A stretch of 64,000 nucleotides of DNA from the NCBI RefSeq assembly GCF_000003195.3, contig NC_012874.2, positions 3,627,001 through 3,691,000 of the forward strand, read 5' to 3'. A program made the translations under genes and the position numbers. Under the pieces are notes generated by a model. The model searched no databases. It saw nothing but the letters and a program-made list of their open reading frames with translations, and had not been told where the DNA came from. The DNA comes from Sorghum bicolor (Eukaryota > Streptophyta > Magnoliopsida > Poales > Poaceae). Shown one piece after another: positions 57,110 through 64,000 of the stretch. Every line of letters begins with the position of its first letter. Positions within the stretch are counted from its first letter, which is position 1.

Positions 57110-57669
57110 TGGTGGAGGTGGAACTAAGCAATCAAGAAAGATAGGTCTAGCTAGTAGCTAACGTATGCACCGATCATCGAAGAGCTGATGAAAGGGTGAT
57201 TGGTTGACGAAGGGAAGCTCTATAGGTCAGAGATTTATAGGCCAAGGCCCAAGGTGACCAAGATGACCCTCTAGTAGTATCTTGGTTGGATTGTTTCCTC
57301 ATTGATCGTTTCCTCATCGAATTAGCAAAAACAAAGCACGAAGATAGGGGCACTCAACCGCTTCAAATGGACGCTACAATTTGTCCAATCACGATGCATA
57401 CAAGATGTGAATCTTAATGAATCTAATTGTTCATTTTACATTTTACAAATTTTATCTTGTTTTGTATTTTACGTAGCACTAGAATAGGCACACTTCTAGT
57501 ATAAGAAGCTTTGTTTTATGTTTTCTTCATCTGTATGTAACTTCTTTCTATGGCATTTATATTTGTTGTGTGCATATTGTCATGTAACACAAGAAAATGT
57601 GTACAACACATATACATGTCTAATATTTTTGTGTATTTTACTTTGGATAGCCATAGTATGCATGTAATG

Positions 57670-58153
57670 CTATTTAAGTGACAATGACCCTAGCATAGGG
57701 TGCTTCGAGCTCTGGGTTGTGGTCAACGAGGCATGTCTGATAGCGGTGCAACAAGTGGTAGAGATCGTCAAAAATGAGTGTGCACACACCATTGAAAAGA
57801 TTGGTGACACTGCACACGATGAGCTCTTAGTTGATGAGAAAGAAGACAGGGTGGTCCATGCAGCAGTCCTAGTAGAGCGTAGAGAGCAGCGGGTCAGTGT
57901 GCCGACGAGGAGGTTCCTCATGTGAAGGCAGTGGATCACGCAGCTAGCGGTGATGACCAGATGGCCTAGGACGGTGGTGCTCATGCCAAGCAAGTGCGAG
58001 ATGAACTTGTTGGTGACCTGATCAAAGTATAGTAGGAGAGCCATGGTGTTCATGCCACCCATGGGTGTCATAGTCGCCAAGGAAGTGTTCGTATACTCTC
58101 AAGGCGAAGGTGTAGCCATGTAGCACGTAGCGGACGGTGGTGAGAACAACCAT
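57670..58153 (-). pseudogene. array gene unit 3 (leader interrupted by a MITE)
   Basis: ATG at 58153 starts MVVLTTVRYVLHGYTFALR and VYEHFLGDYD; a later frame (58080-57670) carries ALLLYFDQVTNKFISHLL and CVIHCLHMRNLL. The TATA box is displaced to about 58570 by the 289-bp MITE at 58172-58460. Confidence 0.5.
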
Positions 58154-58171
58154 TGGTGGAGGTGGAACTAA

Positions 58172-58460
58172 GAGCAACTCCAAGAGCTTGGTTATTCTTG
58201 TTATGGAGGCTATTTTAGAATTTATACAGCAAAAAGTAGGCTCCAACAGATGTGCTATCTGGTTTTGTAAAATAGAACGTTGGTTATCCCTTAATTTTTG
58301 GTGGCCATATATAGCCAACCACTGACACTGGCTACCTAATTTTGTAAAATAGCAAAGCAGTTGTGGACTTCTTCTTTTCTAAGAAGTTTTTTTTTATTTT
58401 ATAAAATAGCTAAACAATGAAATTTGGTCACTAATTTTAGCCAAGCTCTTGGAGTTGCTC
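58172..58460. mobile_element. Tourist-type MITE, GAGCAACTCC family, copy 1
   Basis: The inverted ends GAGCAACTCCAAGAGCTTGG and its complement, with TAA on each side, sit exactly at GGAACTAA|GCAAGC, the sequence that is uninterrupted in units 1, 2, 4 and 5. It contains CTATTTTA/TAAAATAG inverted segments. Confidence 0.9.
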
Positions 58461-58989
58461 TAAGCAAGCAAGAAAGATATCTCTAGCTAGTAGCTAATGT
58501 ATGCACTGATGATCGAAGAACTGATGAAAGGGTGATTGGTTGATGGAAGAGAAGATGTGTAGGTCAAGGATTTATAGGACAAGGCAACCAAGATGACCCT
58601 CTAGTAGTTTCTTGGTTGGATCGCTGTCTCACTCACTGTTCCCTCATAGAATTAGCAAAAACAAAGTGCAAGAAATAGGGGCACTCAAATGCTTCAAGTG
58701 GGTGTTATGGTTTGGCCAATCGCCACGCATATAAGATGTGAATCTTAATGAATCTGATTGTTAATTTTACATTTTACAAATTTTACCTTGTTTTGTATTT
58801 TACCGTAGCGCTAGCATAGGCACACTACTAGTATAAGAAGCTATGTTTTATGTTTTCATCATCTATATGTATGTTCTTTCTATCGCATGCATGTGTCGTG
58901 TGCATATTGCCATGTAACATAAGAAAATGTGTACAACACACCACTTTTTTTTGTGTATTTTACTTTGGATAGTCATATTATGCATGTAA

Positions 58990-59472
58990 TGATATTTAAG
59001 TGATGGTGAGGGTGCTTTGAGCTCTGGGTTGCGGCCGACGATGCTTGTCTGATAGCGGTGCAGCAAGTGGTAGAGGTGGTCATCAAAAATGAGCGTGCAC
59101 ACGCCATCGAGGAGATCGGCGATGCTGCACACGATGAGGTCTTAGTTGATGGGGAAGGAGAAGGGGTGGTCCATGTGGCTGTCCTAGCAGAGCACGGAGA
59201 GGAGCAGGGTCTGTGGGTCGGTGAGGAGGTTCCTATGTGAAGGCAGTGGATGACGCAGCTAGCCTCAGTAACCAGATGGCCCAGGCTAGTGGTGCTCATG
59301 CCCGTCAGGTGGAAGATGACCATGTTGGTGCCCAGATTGAAGTAGAATAGGAGCACCATGGAATTTTGTGCCCCTATGGGTGGCAGTCACAGTCATTGAG
59401 GAAGCGCTCGTATAAACCCAAGGCGAAGGTTGCAGTTGATAGCATGTCACAGACAGTGGTGAGAGCGGCCAT
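58990..59472 (-). pseudogene. array gene unit 4
   Basis: ATG at 59472 starts MAALTTVCDMLSTATFALG and LYERFLNDCD, then the frame ends at HP(stop). A second frame carries NSMVLLFYFNLGTN, MSTTSLGHLVTEASCVIHCL and ARTATWTTP. A box of the type ADLLDGVCTLIFDDHLYHLL survives around 59060-59115. TATA near 59598. Confidence 0.5.
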
Positions 59473-60004
59473 TGGTGGAGGTCGAACTAAGCAAGCAAGA
59501 AAGATATAGCTCTAGCTAATAGCTAATGTATGCACTAATGATCAAAGAACTGATGAAAGGATGATTGGTTGATGGAAGTGAAGCTCTGAAAGTTGGGGAT
59601 TTATAGGCCAAGGCGACCAAGATGACCCTGTGGTAGTTTCTTGGTTTGATTGTTTTCTAACTAATCCTTCCCTCATAGAATTAGCAAAAACAAAGCACAA
59701 TAAACAGCGGCACTCCCGCTTCAAATGTACAATACAGTTTGTCCAATCGTCACACATACAACATGTGAATTTTAATGAATATGATTGTCCCTTCAAGATT
59801 TTACAAATTTTATCTTATTTTGTATTTTACTGTAGCGCTAGAACACGCACACTACTAGTATAAGAAGCTTTGTTTTATGTTTTCATCTGAATGTATGTTA
59901 TTTCTATGGCATGTATATGTGTTGTGTGCATATTTTCCTGTAACATAATAAAATGTGTACAACACATATACATGTTTGATCTTTTTTGTTTATTATTTTT
60001 TGGA

Positions 60005-60657
60005 TAGCCGCTTCGAGCTCTAGGTTGCAGGCGATGAGGCTTGTCTGATAGCGGTGTAGCAAGTGGTAGAGGCGATCGTTGAAAATGAGCATGCACATGC
60101 CATCGAGGAGATCGGCGACCCTGCACATGATGAGCTCTCAAATGATGGGGAAGAAGAGGGGATGGTCCAAGTGGCTGTCCTGGCAGAGCGTAGAGAGGAG
60201 CAGGGTTGGTGGGCCGGTGAGGAGGTTCCTCATGTGTAGGCAGTGGATGATGCAGCTAGCCTTGGTGACTAGATGCCCTAGGGCTTAGTAGCCATGTTCT
60301 TGTTCCTGTCTTCGGCCATTTCCAAAACAAAAATAGGAATGGGAACTTGGGTACCATTTTATAACATGGGAACGGGAACATTCGTGTTTCTAGAATATAG
60401 ACGTTCTCGGAACACTGAACATGGAAACAGGAGCGTGGATCATGTTCCCATTCCCAGGCTACTAAGCCTTAGGGCGGTGGCACTCATGCCTAGCAGGTGG
60501 ACCTTGTTGGTGACCTGATCGAAGCAGAGTAGGAGAGCCATGGAGTTTTGTGCCACCTATGGGTGGAGGTCGCACTCATTAAGGAAAGCATTTGTATACA
60601 CCCAAGGCAAAGTTGAAGCCATGTAGTGTGTCACAGACGATGGTGTGAGAATGACCT
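60005..60657 (-). pseudogene. array gene unit 5 (start codon lost, insertion inside)
   Basis: The start position near 60657 reads AAG instead of ATG. The body contains a 181-bp inverted-repeat insertion (60285-60465). The ADLLDGMCMLIFNDRLYHLL box near 60060-60120 is recognisable. The TATA box lies near 60768. Confidence 0.5.
60285..60465. mobile_element. short inverted-repeat element in array unit 5
   Basis: TTAGTAGCC at the left and GGCTACTAA at the right are perfect inverted ends. The interior arms (GTTCTTGTTCC and GGAAACAGGAGC types, and CATGTTCC/GGAACATG) fold back. It sits within CCTAGGGC...CCTTAGGGC, an imperfect 8-9-bp duplication of a site that is intact in the sister units. hAT or MULE derivation is possible. 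Confidence 0.75.
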
Positions 60658-61179
60658 TTGGTGGAGGTGGAACTAAGCAAGCAGGAAAGATAGCTCTAGC
60701 TAGTAGCTGATGATCGAAGAACTGATGAAAGGATGATTGGTTGATGGAAGGGAAGCTCTGCAGGTTGGGGATTTATAGGCCAAGGCGACCAAGATGACCC
60801 TCTGGCAGTTTCTTGGTTGGATCATTTTCTCAACTCACCATTCCCTCGTAGCATTAGCAAAAACAAAGCACGAGAAACAGGGGCATTCAACCGCTTCAAA
60901 TGGGCGCTACGGTTTGGCCAATCACCATGCATAAAAGTTGTGAATCTTAATAAATCTAATTGTTCATTTTACATTTTACAAATTTAAGAAGTTATGGTTT
61001 ATGTTGTCTTCATCTATATGCATGTTCTTTGTATTGCATGCATGTGTTGTGTACATATTGTCATATAACACAAGAAAGTGTATACAACACATATACATGT
61101 CTGATTTTTTGTGTGTATTTTAGTTTGGATAGCCATAGTATGCATGTAATGCTATTTAAGTGACAATGACCCTAGCATA

Positions 61180-61526
61180 GGGTGCTTCGAGCACTGGGTC
61201 ATATTGAGGCCTGTCTAAAAGCGGTGCAGCAAGTGGTAGTGGAGATCGTGAAAAATAAGGGTGCACACGCCATTGAAGAGATCGGCGACGCCACACACGA
61301 TGAGGTCTGAGTTGACGGGGAAGAAGAGGGGGTGGTCCATGTGGTTGTCCTGGCAGAGTGCAGAGAGGAGCGAGGTTAGTGGTCCAGGAAGGAGGTTCCT
61401 CATGTGAAGGCAGTGGATGATGCAGCTAGCCTCGGTGACCGGATGGCCTAGGGCGGTGGTGCTCATGCACGACTGGTGGGAGGTGACCTTGTTGGTGCCT
61501 AGATCGAAGTAAAGTAGGAGAACCAA
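61180..61526 (-). pseudogene. array gene unit 6 (5' part deleted)
   Basis: This unit keeps the longest open body (TEASCIIHCLHMRNLL, MDHPLFFPVNSDLIVCGVAD, GVCTLIF) and has Ser where units 1 and 2 have a stop in PVN(S)DLI. The promoter, ATG and first about 35 codons are missing: sequence jumps near 61520 from AGTAGGAGA directly to the upstream ACCAAGATGAT. Confidence 0.5.
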
Positions 61527-61530
61527 GATG

Positions 61531-62600
61531 ATCCTCTAGTAGTTTCTTGGTTGGATCGCTTTCTCACTTGGCGTTCCCTCAAAGAAATAGCAAAAACAAA
61601 GCGCGTGAGAAACAGGGGCACACAACCATGTTAAATGTGCACTAAAGATTTGGCCAATCGCTATGCATATCAGATGTCAATCTTAATGAATCTTATTGTT
61701 CCTTTTACTTTTTATGAATTTTATCTTGTTTTGTATTTTATCGTAGCGTTAGCATAGGCACACTAGCTACTAGTACACAAAGCTATGTTTCATGTTTTCT
61801 TCATCTATGTGTATGTTCTTTCAATGGCATGTATATGTGTTGTCTGCATATTGTCATGGAACACAAGGCAATATGTACAACACATATACATGTTTGATTT
61901 TTTTGTGTATTTTACTTTGGACAACCGTAGTATGCATGTAATAGGTTTGTCTCCACATGCATGACCAGTGTGAACCGCATCTTACAGGCTTGAAGTAAAT
62001 TACTTCGAAGCGTCCATCATAGTCCTAAATCACTCTATATTCTCCATAAATATAATTATTAATAAACTCATATGTCAGACTCAGAAGTGCTTACTATGGA
62101 AATTAGCTAGGACAACAACATTTAGCACCGGACCTAAAATAGCATTATTATTTGCATAGAACTTATTGTTTTCAGTAGCCAAGTTAAGAACAATAATTCA
62201 AGTCTTCAAATTCAAACATATATCTAGCAGCTTTCTAAATTCTAAGAGAAACGGCTTAATGAATTACATATGCATACTAGAAAAAATGAAACAACTCAAA
62301 CACAACGTAGCCACTTATTCTGTTTTACACGAAAAATCAAAGCACTACGGAGTTGGACCAAGAACACTATTGGAGATGCAATTTCATCAAACAAAATATT
62401 GGAGATGCAGTTTATTTAAATCATGCCACATTTTGTGAAAGTTATGCCATATTCAAACCACTGAACGTATCTATGTCCTTCAATACAGGGAAAGTAGGAG
62501 GTGATATTAAAATCACAACCTCAGATGGGACAGATCAAAGAAGCACAAAGACGATTGCCTCGAGAGAAAATATATAGTAATCCTGGCTTAGGCCAACAGA
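61531..62600. other. flank of the second array
   Basis: The first about 370 bases are a partial array unit (upstream part plus the TGTACAACACA repeat near 61828-61895). The rest is AT-rich and could be intronic sequence of the candidate gene to its right (minus strand). No exon was identified with confidence. Confidence 0.3.
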
Positions 62601-62804
62601 CCACAGAAATCAGAAACCGTATGTGAAGAATCTAAAGATTTAGCAAAATAATATATGCTCCCATACTAGGAGGAGGATTGAGGAACGCAGCAAAGTAAGA
62701 CGTCAGCAGACGGATCTCACTGAAATGTGAAAACAGAAATGGAAGGCACATACAATTCGATCGACAATGGTACAGGCAGTGAGGGGAAGGGATCGAGGAA
62801 CTCA

Positions 62805-63083
62805 CAGTGACGGGGAGATCGATGGCGCGGACTGCGGCGACGAGCTCAACTCTCCTGAAGCGGCGCCCACGCGGGCAGTGTGTCGCCGGAGGCCAGAGCA
62901 GTCGAGGCACCTCCAGTTCCCGGCGTCGGAGCGCGCGCGCGCCGGGGGCTTCCGAGTTCCGATCGATTCCGAGAGCCAGACGGAGTGCTGCTGCGGACCG
63001 CGGAGTGCGACGGAGGGGCGCAGGTGGAGCACGTCGACAAAGGATGGTGAAATCCTGCCGCCCTGCCGTGGCCCGCAGGACAT
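62805..63083 (-). CDS. candidate GC-rich first exon, unrecognised
   Basis: On the minus strand, ATG at 63083 begins MSCGPRQGGRISPSFVDVLH and stays open for about 93 codons to a donor-like CT|GTGAGT near 62808. An overlapping frame (62910-62810) reads FRRVELVAAVRAIDLPVT into the same donor, so the coding frame is ambiguous. High GC amid AT-rich flanks suggests a 5' exon or leader of a real gene running left. No domain was identified. Confidence 0.3.
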
Positions 63084-63295
63084 GTGCAGACGCCGCCGCT
63101 GATCGCTGTCGCAGGGTGTGAAGCGCGGTGGCGGCGGCCGGGGCTTGGAATTGGGGAGGGGCGCGTCAGACCTAGGGTTTGGGGAGGGTTTCGCTTCCTG
63201 CAAATTTTCGGGATTTTTTTTCACATAAAACCGTTGATGTCAGGGCAGGCGAGCGAGGGACAAAAAATATTATTCATCGAGTTGCCCTTTTCTTC

Positions 63296-63539
63296 GGTCT
63301 TGTTTAGATGTGAAATTTTTTTTGGATTTTGCTACTGTAGCACTTTTATTTTTTTGTGATAAATATTGTTCAATCATAGATTAACTAGGGTCAAAAGATT
63401 CGTCTCGTGATTTACAGACAAACTGTGTAATTAGTTTTTATTTTCGTCTATATTTAATACTTCATGCATGTGCCGTAAGATTCGATGTGACAAGAAATCT
63501 TGAAAACTTTTTGGATTTCAGGGTGAACTAAACAAGGCC
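63296..63539. mobile_element. Tourist-type MITE, GGCCTTGTTTAG family, copy 5
   Basis: It begins GGTCTTGTTTAGATGTG and ends GAACTAAACAAGGCC, with TTC on both sides. The interior is very close to the copy at 30158-30410. Confidence 0.85.
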
Positions 63540-63602
63540 TTCCTTTCCTGCGACGCCTACGACCTGTTTGGTTTCCTGGCTAGCTAAACTTTAGGCACTT
63601 TA

Positions 63603-63877
63603 GAGCATCTTCAAGAGCTTAGCTAAAATTAGTAGCCAAATTCTAATGTTTAACCATTTTGTAAAATATAAAACTTCTTAAAAAAGAAGAGGTCCACAAC
63701 AGACTTGCTATCAGATAGCTAGTGTCAGTGGTTGGCTATATATGGCCAACGAAAATCAAGGAATAGCAAACTTTCTATTTTACAAAACCAAATAGCACAT
63801 GTGTTGGAGCATATTTTTCTACTATACAAGTTCTAAAAGCCTTCATAATAAGAATAGCAAAGCTGTTGGAGTTGCTC
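63603..63877. mobile_element. Tourist-type MITE, GAGCAACTCC family, copy 2
   Basis: GAGCATCTTCAAGAGCTTAG at the left and GGAGTTGCTC at the right are inverted, with TTA on both sides (63600-63602 and 63878-63880). The interior is an inverted match to 58172-58460 (for example GGTTGGCTATATATGGCCA). Confidence 0.85.
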
Positions 63878-63880
63878 TTA

Positions 63881-64000
63881 GAGCAACTTCAGCCCAAGTC
63901 TCTAAATTAAGCTCTTAAACTTTTATTTACAAGATATGATAAAAAAAGTAGGGGCTCAAATTAAGACCCAACTCCAATGGAAAAAAACAGACCAAGTCTT
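63881..64000. mobile_element. start of another MITE, cut by the window edge
   Basis: GAGCAACTTCAGCCCAAGTC directly follows the TTA of the previous element and resembles a MITE end. The partner end lies outside the window. Confidence 0.35.

Larger units (their letters stand above)
55660..61530 (-). repeat. tandem array of six decayed gene units of about 1.0 kb
   Basis: Marker TCTGATAGCGGTGCAACAAG (or near variants) recurs at about 55680, 56700, 57735, 59048, 60047 and 61212. Net of a 289-bp MITE the spacings are about 1.0-1.2 kb. Read on the minus strand, each unit runs TATA (GGCCTATAAATC type), leader, ATG, a frame, and then the TGTACAACACA inverted repeat. The units are all oriented the same way. 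Confidence 0.85.

Noticed and set aside
55670..61250. Plus-strand frames rich in Glu/Val (e.g. VVEVVIKNERAHAIEEIGD)
   Set aside because: They are conserved between units, but they lack a promoter and start on that strand. The minus strand has the TATA box, the leader and an ATG in most units, and a body open through PVNSDLI in unit 6. I treat the plus frames as the antisense image, though codon analysis could overturn this.
43115..61530. Regular repeats that might suggest a CRISPR array
   Set aside because: Units are about 1 kb, the short repeat is an inverted repeat spaced by about 1 kb rather than by 30-40-base spacers, and the DNA is plainly from a plant.

Overview
This is a repeat-rich nuclear segment from a grass, most likely a panicoid/Andropogoneae species such as Sorghum. 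I infer this from the gene families (DUF1668, F-box/FBD, DUF295, MULE-borne plant mobile domain) and the dense grass transposons: Tourist-type MITEs beginning GGCCTTGTTTAG, CACTA, hAT, LINE and Mutator-like. Genes have introns and plant TATA boxes. I see nothing bacterial, no CRISPR array, and no tRNA or rRNA gene.

Layout. (1) 1-20.0 kb: a cluster of five copies of an unrecognised gene family whose proteins carry three spaced RWDxHK motifs. Copies 1 (cut by the window edge), 2 and 4 are on the minus strand. Copy 5 is on the plus strand. Copy 3 is a plus-strand pseudogene split by a LINE right after its fifth codon. Between them lie a flanking segment present three times (two copies in one orientation, one inverted), two CACTA-like insertions, two GC-rich hAT foldback elements with exact 8-bp target duplications, a frameshifted DUF1668 gene, and a type II metacaspase first exon cut off where copy-4 sequence begins. 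(2) 20.18-29.76 kb: a 9.6-kb Mutator-like element with about 205-bp terminal inverted repeats. It carries a zinc-finger gene resembling GRF fingers, a plant-mobile-domain (PMD) gene and a mudrA-type transposase. Three arrays of a CTCGGCGT/ACGCCGAG motif lie at both ends and between the two convergent cargo genes. The transposase start is disrupted by a 41-bp tandem duplication, and the PMD gene has a frameshift. (3) 30.2-38.4 kb: one apparently intact three-exon F-box/FBD gene, a DUF295 pseudogene and MITEs. (4) 38.6-43 kb: AT-rich, retrotransposon-LTR-like sequence. (5) 43.1-49.3 kb: a tandem array of about 0.96-0.99-kb units, each complete unit holding a decayed minus-strand exon of an ORTHRUS/VIM (UHRF1-like) SRA-YDG domain. 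(6) 49.3-55.5 kb: shorter direct repeats and a low-confidence membrane-protein-like reading frame. (7) 55.6-61.5 kb: a second tandem array, of about 1.0-kb units, each with a decayed minus-strand gene that mostly retains its TATA box and start. A roughly 70-bp inverted repeat with a TGTACAACACA core occurs about 17 times across both arrays. (8) 62-64 kb: a GC-rich candidate first exon and three MITEs.

Few genes look functional. The best candidates are the F-box gene and RWDxHK copies 2, 4 and 5; next come the MULE zinc-finger gene and the transposase (if it starts at an internal ATG). Two themes relate to silencing: PMD proteins and VIM proteins both belong to families with known roles in transposon silencing and DNA methylation. 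Here both occur as transposon cargo or amplified fragments, so any functional link is inference.
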